Shown: positions 41,266 through 50,993, numbered from the stretch's first letter. The stretch: DNA of 55,076 bases from JAHHUA01 sp036635475 (GCA_036635475.1 JAVWQH010000010.1:1-55076); one strand, 5' to 3'. Notes: generated by a model not told the origin, from the sequence alone. Translations and numbers: made by a program.

Positions 41266-41307
41266 AAAGTTCTCCACTTGTTGTTAGAAATAAGTGGAGA
41301 ACTTTTT
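41266..41307 (+). terminator. Terminator of Cys-rich gene
   Basis: Stem AAAGTTCTCCACTT / AAGTGGAGAACTTT, then TTTG. Confidence 0.9.
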
Positions 41308-41323
41308 GCGTTTCAACAAAAAT

Positions 41324-41363
41324 GGCAGAGATTTTCTCCCAATATGGGGAGTTAATCTCTGCC
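41324..41363 (-). terminator. Terminator of flavin reductase gene
   Basis: Stem GGCAGAGATT / AATCTCTGCC with inner CTCCC/GGGGAG pairing, on the minus strand followed by a T-run. Confidence 0.85.
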
Positions 41364-41374
41364 TTTGCTATATT

Positions 41375-41959
41375 TTATTTTTTGCCCTTAGTTTTAACAG
41401 GCTTTTTCCTCACAGAAAATCCGAATGTACCCAAGCTTTTACCCAATGTATAGTATGTTCCATGAGCATAAGCCAAAAGATTGCCTTTGTCTAAATGAAG
41501 CTTTCCCTCAGCATCAATAAGGGATTTGTCAACATCAACACCCACAATTTCTGCAATAAACATATGGTGACTTCCCAGTTCAACAATATCTTTAACTTTA
41601 CATTCAATATTGAGGGGACATTGTGCAATAATCGGGGCATCAACTTTTTCCCCTTTAACTTTTGTAAGTCCCATTTCCTTGAATTTATCCACATCTCTAC
41701 CGCTTTTAACTCCGCACCAATCACAAGCTGTAACAACATTCTCGCAAGGAAGATTGATGACAAATTCCCCCGCTTTTTTGATAATATCGAAAGAATATCG
41801 TTCAGGTCTGACTGAAATATAAGTCATAGGTGGGTTAGAATTGATGATACCAGTCCACGCAATTGTAAGAATATTGCTCTCTTCCATTGTACCGCAGGAA
41901 ACCATTGTTGGAGGTACAGGGGCAACAAGTGTGCCACCCTCCCAAAATACTTTTTCCAT
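41375..41959 (-). CDS. Flavin reductase-family protein
   Basis: The 194-residue FMN-binding split-barrel protein (flavin reductase/FlaRed family) has PTMVSCGTMEESNILTIAWTG, ISVRPERYSFDIIKKAGEFVINLP and ECKV.. HHMFIAEIVGV. It may reduce free flavin or act as a flavodoxin-like redox protein in anaerobes. ATG after AAGGAG. It lies 12 bases downstream of the MATE gene and is probably co-transcribed. Confidence 0.85.
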   Translation of the reverse strand: MEKVFWEGGTLVAPVPPTMVSCGTMEESNILTIAWTGIINSNPPMTYISVRPERYSFDIIKKAGEFVINLPCENVVTACDWCGVKSGRDVDKFKEMGLTKVKGEKVDAPIIAQCPLNIECKVKDIVELGSHHMFIAEIVGVDVDKSLIDAEGKLHLDKGNLLAYAHGTYYTLGKSLGTFGFSVRKKPVKTKGKK

Positions 41960-41970
41960 TAAAATTCTCC

Positions 41971-43326
41971 TTAATCTAAAAATCTGATTTTCTGATTGTA
42001 AGCTTTAATCAGCATAAATACACTTACTGTAACCGCTACAATTTCTGAAATTGGGAATGCGAACCAAACAGCAGAAACTCCGAAAAATTTTGCACCAAAG
42101 TATGATACAGGAAGAATAATAACCGCTTGACGTAAAATCGAAATTAAAAGGCTTAATTTTCCATCGCCAATAGCTTGGAAAACTGTGGAATTTATAATTC
42201 CTATTCCGGCAAAAACAAAGCATAAAGAGATAATTCTCAATGCAGGTATTCCAACTTCAAGCATATGTGGGGAAGCATCAAACATCAATAATAGTTCTTT
42301 TGCAAATAGGTTGAATACAATCATTCCAAAAAGCATAATACCTGTTGCAATAAGCACACCAATTTTGTAGGTATCTTTTATTCTCTGCTTGTTTTTTGCA
42401 CCATAGTTATACCCTAATAGTGGCATTAAACCTTGATTTAATCCGAAAACAGGCATAAATATGAAAGATTGAAGCTTGTTGTAAATCCCCATAACCGAAA
42501 CGGCTGTTTCAGAGAATTGCATCAAAATACCATTCAACGCAATCGCTAGAAATGAAGTTATAGACTGCATAACAATTGAGGGCAAGCCAACTTCATAGAT
42601 TTTTTTAATAATTAATAAATCGGGTTTAAATCCTTTGAGTGAAAAATGGAAACCGAGGTTTTTTGTGGATATAACCCAAATTGCAAATATCATTGAGGCA
42701 ATCTGTCCGATAACTGTTGCAATTGCTGCACCCGCAACACCCATTGCCGGAAATCCCAATAAGCCGAAAATTAAAATAGGGTCAAGAATTATATTTATCA
42801 CCGCTCCGATAAGTTGAAATAACATAGGATATTTCATATTTCCTGTGCCTTGAATTGTTTTTTCGCAGCTTATTGACAAGAATATTCCGAATGAAAAAAT
42901 CAGCACGATTTTTGTGTAGTCAATGGCATACTGCAAAACAACACTGTCAGTTGTGAACATTTGAAAGAACATTTTTGTGAAAAATATTCCAAATAATGCA
43001 AAAACTACATAGTTTAAAGCTCCCAGCATAAACCCATTGACGGCTGCTTTATTAACCTCGTCAAAGTTCTTTTCCCCCAGTTTTCGTGAGATAAAAGAAT
43101 TGACACCAACTCCTGTGCCAACTGCCACAGATATGATTAAAAGTTGCAGAGGCATTGCTAACGTAACCGCTGTCAATGCTTTTTCACTTATTCTTGCAAC
43201 AAAGATACTGTCTACCACATTATATAGTGAGCTTATCAGCATAGAGAATATTGTTGGAAGGGACATTGAAATAAGTAACTTGCCAATTGGGGCAACGCCC
43301 ATTTTGTTTTCTTCTTGGTTATTCAT
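41971..43326 (-). CDS. MATE-family multidrug efflux transporter
   Basis: The 451-residue membrane protein has 12 predicted helices in two MATE halves, with GVAPIGKLLISMSLPTIFSML and SLYNVVDSIFVAR near the start and NYGAKN-type GYNYGAKNKQR in the second half. Drug or toxin:cation antiport. ATG at 43326 follows CAGGAGGATT; an upstream in-frame Met at 43389 has no ribosome site. Confidence 0.9.
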   Translation of the reverse strand: MNNQEENKMGVAPIGKLLISMSLPTIFSMLISSLYNVVDSIFVARISEKALTAVTLAMPLQLLIISVAVGTGVGVNSFISRKLGEKNFDEVNKAAVNGFMLGALNYVVFALFGIFFTKMFFQMFTTDSVVLQYAIDYTKIVLIFSFGIFLSISCEKTIQGTGNMKYPMLFQLIGAVINIILDPILIFGLLGFPAMGVAGAAIATVIGQIASMIFAIWVISTKNLGFHFSLKGFKPDLLIIKKIYEVGLPSIVMQSITSFLAIALNGILMQFSETAVSVMGIYNKLQSFIFMPVFGLNQGLMPLLGYNYGAKNKQRIKDTYKIGVLIATGIMLFGMIVFNLFAKELLLMFDASPHMLEVGIPALRIISLCFVFAGIGIINSTVFQAIGDGKLSLLISILRQAVIILPVSYFGAKFFGVSAVWFAFPISEIVAVTVSVFMLIKAYNQKIRFLD

Positions 43327-43532
43327 AAATCCTCCTGTTTTTTTATCCATTGATATTATTTCGCAAAGAAATTTAGCTCTATAATTCAACTTTTGAGTGA
43401 ATTTGATTTTTTACATCAAACGGCGTACTAAGTATTATAAAACAATAATAATTTAATTGCAAGGAAGTTTATTGTCTTATTTTAATTAAATTTTGCGGTA
43501 AATGCTTTGCTTTATATTTTTTGCCAATTAAA

Positions 43533-43575
43533 AATACACAGTCAGTGAAGCTTTTTCCAACTGATTGTGTATTTC
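43533..43575 (-). terminator. Terminator of small-exporter gene
   Basis: Stem AATACACA(G/A)TCAGT and partner, one G-U pair, lies downstream of the 43597-44055 gene. Confidence 0.75.
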
Positions 43576-43596
43576 AAAAAAATATTTATTGCAATT

Positions 43597-44055
43597 TTAT
43601 ATTCCCAACAATCCAAAAAGTCCAAAACTCAAAACTCCCATTATAAGTCCTGCTGCCATAACCCCTAAAGTTATAGCAATAAATGCCTTAAAAGTGTTGA
43701 GTTGAAGAAGTGTTGCAATGAGCGAACCTGTCCATGCACCTGTTCCGGGGAGAGGGATTGCTACAAAAAGGAAAATCCCCAAAAGCTCATATTTGCCCAG
43801 CTTTTCAATTTTTCTGTTGCCTAAATCGATGATTTTTTGAAAGTATTTTCCCACTTTAGGCAGCTTTGCACACCAAAATAAAACAGTTCTTGCACATGGA
43901 ATTAGTATTGGCACAAGGATTACATTTCCCAAAACACAAACTAAATAGTTAAGCCAAAAAGGTATACCCATTCCAACTCCCACAGGTATTGCACCACGAA
44001 GTTCTATAACAGGTACCATTGATATTACAAAAAGCGTTAATAATTTTACAAGCAT
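43597..44055 (-). CDS. Small multidrug export-family membrane protein (PF06695-like)
   Basis: The 152-residue protein has about four helices and the signature PVIELRGAIPVGVGMGIP near the start and PLPGTGAWTGSLIATLL later. This family of small integral membrane proteins has poorly known transport roles. It overlaps the flippase stop by one base (TAATG), so it is co-translated. Confidence 0.88.
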   Translation of the reverse strand: MLVKLLTLFVISMVPVIELRGAIPVGVGMGIPFWLNYLVCVLGNVILVPILIPCARTVLFWCAKLPKVGKYFQKIIDLGNRKIEKLGKYELLGIFLFVAIPLPGTGAWTGSLIATLLQLNTFKAFIAITLGVMAAGLIMGVLSFGLFGLLGI

Positions 44056-45467
44056 TATTTTTTCTTCCTCTTATTATTCTTCATTTCTATTAAGCTTACA
44101 AATGCGTACGTAAGGGTTTTCATATTAAGAGCGATAATAAATAATGTCATCAAAATCTGAACAATATAGTTTCTCTCAACTGAAATAACTGATGCGAAAA
44201 CTTGCAAACTCATTGCTATTATATTTAAAGCTAAAACAGGGATATCTATTTTGAGTTTAACAAAACGTCTTGTGTCGATTGTCCTTGTTAAGAATACTAC
44301 AAAATAGCTGATAAGTGTTGCGAATGCTGCTCCCTCGCCACCCATTTTTGGAATGAAAAGCATATTCAAAACGATATTTAGTCCCGCACCCATCATTGTT
44401 GTTATAAGCGACATACTGTTCTTTTTTGATGCCATATAGAAACTGCCCAGAAATGTGGCGAAACAGCTGAAAACAACTGCATAAACCAAAATTGGTGTGT
44501 AATCCCAGCTTGGATAGTAAGGTTTTGCCACCAATGCGATTGTGAGCGGTTTTATAAGGAGAATAATTCCCGATGCCGCTGTGAAGATAACCGCTTGCAA
44601 AAATCCGAAAATCTTTGAATAAAATCTGTCCTTATCGTCAGTTTCATACTCATTAACCGCTGAGAGCTGCCAAGCTTGAGCAAAAATTGAGGAAACTAAT
44701 GTGATTATTGTGGGAAGTTTATATGCGGCTGAATAAAGTCCTGTTATATCCTCGCCCAAAAAGTAATTGACAATATATCTGTCCGAAACATTCATTACCC
44801 ACCAAAAAATTGTTGTGGGGATAAGGGGCAAGGAATAGGCATACATTTCTCTTTTAAGCTTTTTACTGGCTTGACCGAATTTCAGATATTTTCCGAGATT
44901 TGCAGAAATAAATAGGAACAATACTGAAATAAAATTTGAAAGAATGATTGAAAGAACATAGCCTGTTACACCCATTTTCAGTCCTACCATAAAAATTATA
45001 TTAAATATAATAATGGTGAGGGTGGCTAAAACTCCATCAAAAGCATAAAGCCGAACCAGTCCGATACCACGTGTGAACTGACTGCAAACTGCTCTCAAAC
45101 AGGCGGAGATAACATAAATATAGATTAACACGATATAATCTGAAATTGTTGGGTAGAGTTTCAAAAGTGGGAGGAACAAAAGTAAGACTAAAAATCCCTT
45201 GAAACAAGTTGAAATACCTGTTGTAAAAACATCGCTCTTTTTTGTGTTTTTATCAAGTCCGTAGCGGATAACTGCCTCACTAATGCTGATAAATGCAATG
45301 GGTACTATCAAATTTGCGGTTTGGACAATGATATCCATAATACCATAATCCGCCGGTGAGAGTAACCTTGTGTAAAGGGGCATAAGCAAAAACACCATCA
45401 GTTTTGAGCTGAATGTTGCAATTGCAAATATTTTTGTATTGCTTAAAAGGGTATCATATTTGTTCAT
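44055..45467 (-). CDS. Polysaccharide biosynthesis (MOP/Wzx-type) flippase
   Basis: The 470-residue membrane protein has about 12-14 helices. MPLYTRLLSPADYGIMDIIVQTANLIVPIAF and DRYIVNYFLGEDITGLYSAAYKLPTI are typical of lipid-linked sugar flippases. ATG at 45467 has a weak AGGTCTTGAA site; a Met at 45530 in-frame is less likely. No glycosyltransferase or polymerase genes lie nearby, so its polymer is unknown. Confidence 0.88.
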   Translation of the reverse strand: MNKYDTLLSNTKIFAIATFSSKLMVFLLMPLYTRLLSPADYGIMDIIVQTANLIVPIAFISISEAVIRYGLDKNTKKSDVFTTGISTCFKGFLVLLLFLPLLKLYPTISDYIVLIYIYVISACLRAVCSQFTRGIGLVRLYAFDGVLATLTIIIFNIIFMVGLKMGVTGYVLSIILSNFISVLFLFISANLGKYLKFGQASKKLKREMYAYSLPLIPTTIFWWVMNVSDRYIVNYFLGEDITGLYSAAYKLPTIITLVSSIFAQAWQLSAVNEYETDDKDRFYSKIFGFLQAVIFTAASGIILLIKPLTIALVAKPYYPSWDYTPILVYAVVFSCFATFLGSFYMASKKNSMSLITTMMGAGLNIVLNMLFIPKMGGEGAAFATLISYFVVFLTRTIDTRRFVKLKIDIPVLALNIIAMSLQVFASVISVERNYIVQILMTLFIIALNMKTLTYAFVSLIEMKNNKRKKK

Positions 45468-45775
45468 TTTTTCAAGACCTACTTCTCTATATAATAAATT
45501 GGGTATTATATTTGTAAATATTGGTTTCACACTTTTAAATTATATCAGATATCAATGTAAATGTAAAACAATACTGTCGATTTTTGAGATAAATTAAATG
45601 ATTATTCAAATTTCTCTTGCATATAATAAAATAGATGTGTAAAATATAATTATGCTGCTCAATAAATCCGCTGATTTTCACTCATAACTGCTTGTTATGC
45701 TGTATTTTATGGCTTTGATTATTGAGTTGGCTTACAAAAGTTCTATTACTATTATTGTACTTAAAAGGAGAACCA

Positions 45776-46525
45776 ATGCAGAAAATTTTAGGATATTTAA
45801 GACGAGCAATAACTCAATATAATATGTTGTCCGATGGGGACAAAGTGGCTGTTGGAGTGAGTGGCGGAAAAGATTCCGTTTTGTTGGCGGCGGGACTGCA
45901 ACGTGTTCGTGAATTTATTGGGATTGATTTTTCAATTATTGCGGTTACCCTTGACCCTTGTTTTGAAAATATTGAAACCGATTATAGTCCTGTGACAGAA
46001 TATTTGAACTCAATGGGGATTGAACATATTATCCGCAGAACTAATATTGGCGATGTTGTTTTTGATATCAGAAAAGAATCCAATCCTTGCAGTCTTTGTG
46101 CAAGAATGAGAAGAGGAGTTCTCCACGATGTTGCCAGAGAAAACGGCTGCAATATAATCGCTTTGGGCCATCACAGCGACGATGCTGTTGAAACTTTTGT
46201 AATGAATTTGTTCAATGAAGGTCGTGTTGGCTGTTTCAGACCTGTGACTTATCTTTCACGAAAAGACGTTACTGTTATCAGACCTCTATGTCTTACACCC
46301 GAAAATGAAATACAAAAAGTAATAAACAGATTAAATATACCTGTTGTCAAAAATTCTTGCCCTATTGATGGGAAAACTGAACGTCAATGGACAAAAGATT
46401 TTTTAGTGGAGTTGGAAAAAGAACATAAAGGTGTGCGTAATCGTTTGTTTGGGGCTATGATTAGAGGAGATATTAGCGGTTGGGGAGATCAATCGAAACC
46501 TATAACGCAGGACGATGAAATCTAA
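45776..46525 (+). CDS. TtcA/TilS-type tRNA thiolase (PP-loop ATPase)
   Basis: The 249-residue protein has the PP-loop VGVSGGKDSVLLAAGL (about 26-41), Cys in CSLCARMRRG (about 108-117) for a 4Fe-4S-type site and HHSDDAVET. TtcA makes 2-thiocytidine-32 in some tRNAs. The ATG at 45776 follows AAAAGGAGAACC. The 45531-45775 gap holds nothing else recognised. Confidence 0.88.
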   Translation: MQKILGYLRRAITQYNMLSDGDKVAVGVSGGKDSVLLAAGLQRVREFIGIDFSIIAVTLDPCFENIETDYSPVTEYLNSMGIEHIIRRTNIGDVVFDIRKESNPCSLCARMRRGVLHDVARENGCNIIALGHHSDDAVETFVMNLFNEGRVGCFRPVTYLSRKDVTVIRPLCLTPENEIQKVINRLNIPVVKNSCPIDGKTERQWTKDFLVELEKEHKGVRNRLFGAMIRGDISGWGDQSKPITQDDEI

Positions 46526-46689
46526 AAGGGAATATTTATGTTGGGGTTTTACTATGGCAAAGGGTTATAGATTAAAGTAATAAACTATGTTGGAATTATT
46601 TGTATTTGTAATTTAGTTATAATCACTATGGACAAAAACGCATATATATAGTATCATAGAAAATAATAATTTTTATTGGAGGTATTAAT

Positions 46690-47619
46690 GTGGTTTACAA
46701 AAACGTTTTAGAAGCTATTGGCAACACACCGATGATTAGGTTAAATAGAGTCTGTCCAAGCGACTGCGCTGATATATATGTTAAATTTGAAGCTTTGAAC
46801 GTTGGAGGCTCAATCAAAACAAGAACCGCCTTCAATATGCTCAATGAGGCTGAAAAATCAGGACTGATTAATAAAGATACAATTATCGTTGAACCAACTA
46901 GCGGAAATCAAGGCATTGGTATTGCTTTGGTTGCTGCTGTAAAAGGTTATAAAGTCAAAATTGTTATGCCCGACTCGGTAAGCGTTGAAAGACGTAAACT
47001 TGTCACTCAATATGGTGCAGAAGTTTTGACAGTTCACGATGGCGGCGATATCGGCGAATGTATCAACGGCTGTTTGGCACTTGCTCTTAAATTGCAAAAG
47101 GAAAATGACAACGTTTATATTCCTCAACAATTCACCAACCCAAATAATAATTCTGCTCACAAAATGCACACTGCTGTTGAAATTCTTGCTGATTTTCCGA
47201 ATGGTGTGGACGGATTTTGCTCCGGCATTGGCACAGGCGGAACTTTGACAGGTATTGGTGAGGCTCTTAAAGAGAAAAACCCAAACACAAAAATCTGGGC
47301 AATTGAACCTGAACACGCAGCAATTTTGTCCGGCGGAGAAATCGGAACACATATCCAAATGGGTATTGGTGATGGACTTATCCCCCATAATCTCAACACC
47401 GAGATTTATGATGAAGTTTTTATCGTTTCTGACGAAGAGGCTGTTCAAATGGCAAGACGTTTAGCTGCTGAAGAGGGCTTGCTTTGCGGAATTTCCAGCG
47501 GTACAAATGTTGTTGCTGCAATCGCTTTGGCTAAAAAGCTTGGCAAAGGCAAAACTGTTATCACTATTTTGGCTGATACAGGTGAAAGATATTTCAGCAC
47601 TCCATTATTTCAAGATTAG
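46690..47619 (+). CDS. Cysteine synthase-family PLP enzyme
   Basis: The 309 residues match O-acetylserine sulfhydrylase: NTPMIRLNR, Lys in GGSIKTRTAF, PTSGNQGIGIALVAA, GTGGTLTGIGEALKEKNP, and GEGL-type EEGLLCGISSGTNV. Where most CysK have K-D-R after the PLP Lys, this one has K-T-R, so another beta-replacement activity is possible. GTG start after GGAGG. Single gene with terminator. The 46526-46689 gap shows no riboswitch that I recognise. Confidence 0.87.
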   Translation: MVYKNVLEAIGNTPMIRLNRVCPSDCADIYVKFEALNVGGSIKTRTAFNMLNEAEKSGLINKDTIIVEPTSGNQGIGIALVAAVKGYKVKIVMPDSVSVERRKLVTQYGAEVLTVHDGGDIGECINGCLALALKLQKENDNVYIPQQFTNPNNNSAHKMHTAVEILADFPNGVDGFCSGIGTGGTLTGIGEALKEKNPNTKIWAIEPEHAAILSGGEIGTHIQMGIGDGLIPHNLNTEIYDEVFIVSDEEAVQMARRLAAEEGLLCGISSGTNVVAAIALAKKLGKGKTVITILADTGERYFSTPLFQD

Positions 47620-47634
47620 TTTTACATAAAATTT

Positions 47635-47668
47635 AGCGTCTGTACCTTAATTGGTGCAGACGCTTTTT
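47635..47668 (+). terminator. Terminator of cysteine synthase gene
   Basis: Stem AGCGTCTGTACC / GGTGCAGACGCT with one G-U pair, then TTTTT. Confidence 0.9.
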
Positions 47669-47692
47669 AATTCTCCCCTTATTGAAGTTTGG

Positions 47693-47725
47693 GCAAAAGA
47701 AAATCCGCTCTTTTTAAAAGCGGAT
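47693..47725 (-). terminator. Terminator of the envelope operon
   Basis: On the minus strand ATCCGCT / AGCGGAT is followed by a T-rich run. It is 35 bases beyond the last gene. Confidence 0.75.
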
Positions 47726-47759
47726 AAACTGAATATTTAAGTATAATTTGAGTTGTATA

Positions 47760-48122
47760 TTAATGAATTAACAAAGGCTTAATTAAATCTAAAATCAATA
47801 CCCACGCAAAAATAATAGTAAAACCTGTGCAGAGAATGGCATAAAAGGATTTGAAGGATTTTTTCCTGATTTTGTTGGATAAAAAGCCAAATACGCAACA
47901 GGCAGTAACTGCTGCCACCAATACCATAAAGGCTCTTGAAAGTGGCTCTGATGCTGTGAAAGCGGAATTGATGACACCTGCAATGGGAATTGACAAAATG
48001 TATACTGCGGGGACAAAGGTCAACGGCAAAATGGAAAGGGAAAGGTTCGGCTTCCCCATTCTCAGATAGATATAGGACATTATAAGAATTATCGCAGATG
48101 CTGATAAAGATTCAACAATCAT
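47760..48122 (-). CDS. Four-helix membrane protein of unknown family
   Basis: 120 residues, with about four membrane helices and a Lys/Arg-rich loop (SNKIRKKSFKS). I do not recognise a domain. It is last of a three-gene run after the DUF4358 lipoprotein and SGNH hydrolase, spacing 23 bases, so it probably belongs to the same envelope function. Confidence 0.65.
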   Translation of the reverse strand: MIVESLSASAIILIMSYIYLRMGKPNLSLSILPLTFVPAVYILSIPIAGVINSAFTASEPLSRAFMVLVAAVTACCVFGFLSNKIRKKSFKSFYAILCTGFTIIFAWVLILDLIKPLLIH

Positions 48123-48145
48123 AGCAAAATCCTCCTTACTATGCT

Positions 48146-48622
48146 TTATTTAAAAGCTTTTGAAAAAGCTTCTTGAGCGGGAGCAGTATCATCAGCAATA
48201 ACCAAAAGTACGTAATTCCCTTTTGATGTGATGAGAGGTGAGTCAAGTTTTGTCATTTCATTAGGGTTATAGTCTTTATTTTCTGTTATTAAATCAGCTA
48301 CTCTTTGCTTGGCAATTTCAGTTATTTTCTCAACATTTGCCTTGTCAGTTGCTTTGAAAATTGCGATTTCTTCACAAGTTGCTTTTGAGGCACAGGCATA
48401 AATCTTATATTCCCCAATAATGCTTTTATCAAATTTTGTGTAGAGTAAATCAACGTTTTTATCGCTGATTTCAACCAGTTCGCCCACAAGAGTTGTTGCC
48501 TCAAGGACAGATTTTGTTGTATCGGCAACGGAAATATCTTTAGTTTCTGATTTTCCTGAACAAGCTGTTAAAACAAGTAATGCAGAAATTGCCACAGTCA
48601 AAATTTTTACTATTTTTTTCAT
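48146..48622 (-). CDS. DUF4358-like lipoprotein
   Basis: The 158-residue precursor has a lipoprotein signal (MKKIVKILTVAISALLVLTAC) and a DUF4358 domain (VGELVEISDKNVDLLY ... YKIYACASKATCEEIAIFKA). Homologues of DUF4358 often neighbour MBOAT and SGNH genes of cell-wall acetylation; here the SGNH gene precedes it. The ATG at 48622 follows TGGAGAATATTA. Confidence 0.8.
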   Translation of the reverse strand: MKKIVKILTVAISALLVLTACSGKSETKDISVADTTKSVLEATTLVGELVEISDKNVDLLYTKFDKSIIGEYKIYACASKATCEEIAIFKATDKANVEKITEIAKQRVADLITENKDYNPNEMTKLDSPLITSKGNYVLLVIADDTAPAQEAFSKAFK

Positions 48623-48640
48623 ATTAATATTCTCCATTTT

Positions 48641-49561
48641 TTAATCTTTTTGAGTTAGTGCGTGAACTTTGAGATAATCAATCCATTTTGTATAATATTC
48701 AGCATTAAAATGCAATCCATCAGGAGTAACATCATTCATCAGTCCACCGTTTTCATCTTTGAACACTTTTGCAGGTTCAACATAATAAACTTTTTTCTCT
48801 TCAGCTAATTTTAACAGTAATTCATTGGTTTCGTCAATAGTTTTATTTGTTAAATTACCTTGATATCTTTGTGCAAATTTTTCCTCTTGTATTGGGAAAA
48901 TTGATTGAATATAGATAATACTGTCGGGTTTTGCTTTTATAACTGCATCAACAAAAGCGGAGTAATATTTAACAGTTTCCTCTGCTCCTAAAAAGGCAAG
49001 TCCGTTTGCACCTAACATAATATATATTTTGTTGGCATTTGCGGCAGATAACGCATCAAGAACGGTGATTTTATTTTCGCCCGAGGGGATAACTTCGCTT
49101 GTCATAATTGACTGCAAGTTAATTCCTGTGGAGGCTAAAACTGTTGTATTGGGCAAGATATCGTATAGGGAAATACCGGTTGTAATTGAGTCACCGATAA
49201 AAACAGCATCGTCAAAATAATTGCTGCGAACTCTTTCGGTTTCCTCAACAAGGGTTTTGGACTTATCGGGTTGAGAAGTTTCCTTGGAGCTTTCTTCAGA
49301 TGAGCTAGTTTCTTCACTGGCAGATTGCTGAGAACTTTGGTCGGAGGAACTGCTTAAATCCTCTTGGTTACTGTTTTGTTCCGTTGAGCTTTGAGTTGAG
49401 GGCGAAAAGGGTTTTTCTTTTCCCTCTGAGGTTTTTTCTTGGATTGATTGCCAACCATAAGCAATACCGCCGGACACAACGGCGCATACAATTGTCATTA
49501 CAAAAAACTGCAAAAACGTGTTGCCGCCTCTTGACCTTCTTATTCGTCTTCCTTTGTTCAT
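48641..49561 (-). CDS. Membrane-anchored SGNH/GDSL hydrolase
   Basis: The 306-residue protein has an Arg-rich N-terminus, one helix (about 17-35), a Ser/Gln-rich linker (about 50-105) and an SGNH esterase domain with FIGDSITTG (catalytic Ser), GANG and DGLHFN (Asp-x-x-His). It could remove or add acyl groups on wall polymers. First gene of the three-gene run. Confidence 0.87.
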   Translation of the reverse strand: MNKGRRIRRSRGGNTFLQFFVMTIVCAVVSGGIAYGWQSIQEKTSEGKEKPFSPSTQSSTEQNSNQEDLSSSSDQSSQQSASEETSSSEESSKETSQPDKSKTLVEETERVRSNYFDDAVFIGDSITTGISLYDILPNTTVLASTGINLQSIMTSEVIPSGENKITVLDALSAANANKIYIMLGANGLAFLGAEETVKYYSAFVDAVIKAKPDSIIYIQSIFPIQEEKFAQRYQGNLTNKTIDETNELLLKLAEEKKVYYVEPAKVFKDENGGLMNDVTPDGLHFNAEYYTKWIDYLKVHALTQKD

Positions 49562-50099
49562 TTATTCATCTCCGTAATTTTTTAATACTTATACATTATA
49601 CAATATTTTTGTACAGTTTAAAATAGCTAAATAATTAATAAAAATTTATATTTATTACTAGATGTTTAATGTTGAAAAAGTTGTTTTTTTGTAAAATAAA
49701 ATTTATACTGTAAGTTATACACAGTTTCCCCAGAGTTATCCCCATAGAAAACGGCTTAATTAGTACTTTTGGGGAAAGTATCAACTATAATTCAACAGTT
49801 TCCACCGAGTTATTAACATTACGTCTTTACGTTTAGTAGAAAAGTATTTGTCATATACCAATTAATGCCTAAAAAAGGACTAGTATTTTTAGAAAATTGG
49901 TGTAAATTGTTAAGCATAAAAAGCTTTTTAATATAAAATATTGATTTTTATTATACCAAGTGTTGATTAATTTTTATATTGTGAGGAAAAATATATTTTC
50001 GACATAAAACCAACTATAGTTAAAAGTAAAATTAAAAAACTGTGCTGAAATTTTCACTTCAACACTGTTTTTTAAAGCTTGTTTATTATTACTACTAAA
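49562..50099. other. AT-rich intergenic gap with DnaA-box-like motifs
   Basis: 538 bases without a plausible frame. TTATACACA (49715-49723) and TTATCCCCA (49736-49744) each differ by one base from the DnaA box TTATCCACA; TTATTAACA (49810-49818) differs by two. The rest is AT-rich with no tRNA-, rRNA- or riboswitch-like structure that I recognise. A weak terminator for metQ lies at its right end. Confidence 0.45.
50035..50073 (-). terminator. Terminator of metQ
   Basis: Stem around AAAAAC / GTTTTT with GTG/CAC and TGAA/TTCA inner pairs; T-run on the minus strand. Confidence 0.7.
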
Positions 50100-50993
50100 T
50101 TAAAAAGCAGGAACAAACAAGTTTTTATACCTATCAGTAATAAATGTTCGTATTTCGTCACTTTGCAAAACTGCAACAAGTTCTTGCACCAATTCGTTAT
50201 CTTCGTTTCCGCCTTTTACCGCAACCAAATTTGCATATGTTTTGCAAGCTTCGCCATCTTTATCTTCCATTGCAATAACATTGTTGAGAATGTTTCCATC
50301 AACTGCATAGTTTCCATTGATAACAGCAAAATCAACATCAGCTATTGTGCCTAGAAGTTGAGCTGCCTCTATTTCAAAGACTTCGATATTATGCGGGTTT
50401 TCCACTATGTCAATTGTTGTTGCTTCAAGTCCAACATTGTCTTTTAGCTTTATTATACCCAAATCTTGCAGCAATAATAATGCTCTTGCTTCATTGGTTG
50501 AATCGTTGGGAACGGATATAACCGCATTTTGGGGAATATTATTTATATCCGATGATTTCCCAGAATATATCCCTAATGGTTCAAAATGTATTGCTGCTAC
50601 TCCCACAATATCTGTGCCATTTTCTGCGTTAAATTTCTCCAGATAAGGTTTGTGTTGGAAGAAGTTTGCATCAATATCTCCGCTATCTAATGCGGTATTA
50701 GGCAAAACATAGTCCGTAAATTCAACTATTTCAAGGTTTATATTTTTCTCTTGCAAAATTTCTTTTGCCTTTTCCAAAATTTCTGCGTGTGGTGAGGGCG
50801 ATGCACCAACTTTTATTGTTTTCATTCCCTCTTTCGGTGGTTGGGATAAGCTTTTTTCACTGGAACTGTCCACTGTTGAGGAGCTTTTTGCGTCTGTATC
50901 AAGCTTTTTTCCCTCTGTTGTATTAGCGACGGAACAAGCCGCAAACGTTAATGCCAATAATATTGCCAATGATGATTTAATAATGTTTTTCAT
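50100..50993 (-). CDS. metQ: Methionine-binding lipoprotein MetQ-like
   Basis: The 297-residue precursor has the lipobox LTFAAC and an NlpA/MetQ fold: KVGASPSPHAEILEKAKEI, FFQHKPYLEKFNAENG, and VAAIHFEPLGIYSGK. It delivers methionine to the ABC permease. It is the last gene of the metN-metI-metQ run. Confidence 0.92.
   Translation of the reverse strand: MKNIIKSSLAILLALTFAACSVANTTEGKKLDTDAKSSSTVDSSSEKSLSQPPKEGMKTIKVGASPSPHAEILEKAKEILQEKNINLEIVEFTDYVLPNTALDSGDIDANFFQHKPYLEKFNAENGTDIVGVAAIHFEPLGIYSGKSSDINNIPQNAVISVPNDSTNEARALLLLQDLGIIKLKDNVGLEATTIDIVENPHNIEVFEIEAAQLLGTIADVDFAVINGNYAVDGNILNNVIAMEDKDGEACKTYANLVAVKGGNEDNELVQELVAVLQSDEIRTFITDRYKNLFVPAF

Noticed and set aside
40897..41277. Hydrophobic frame opposite the Cys-rich protein
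   Set aside because: The Cys/Asp-rich codons give apparent hydrophobic frames in reverse. The forward gene has a ribosome site and terminator.
46858..47448. Long open frame on the strand opposite the cysteine synthase gene (196 codons)
   Set aside because: It lies wholly within a well-supported gene and does not resemble a known protein.
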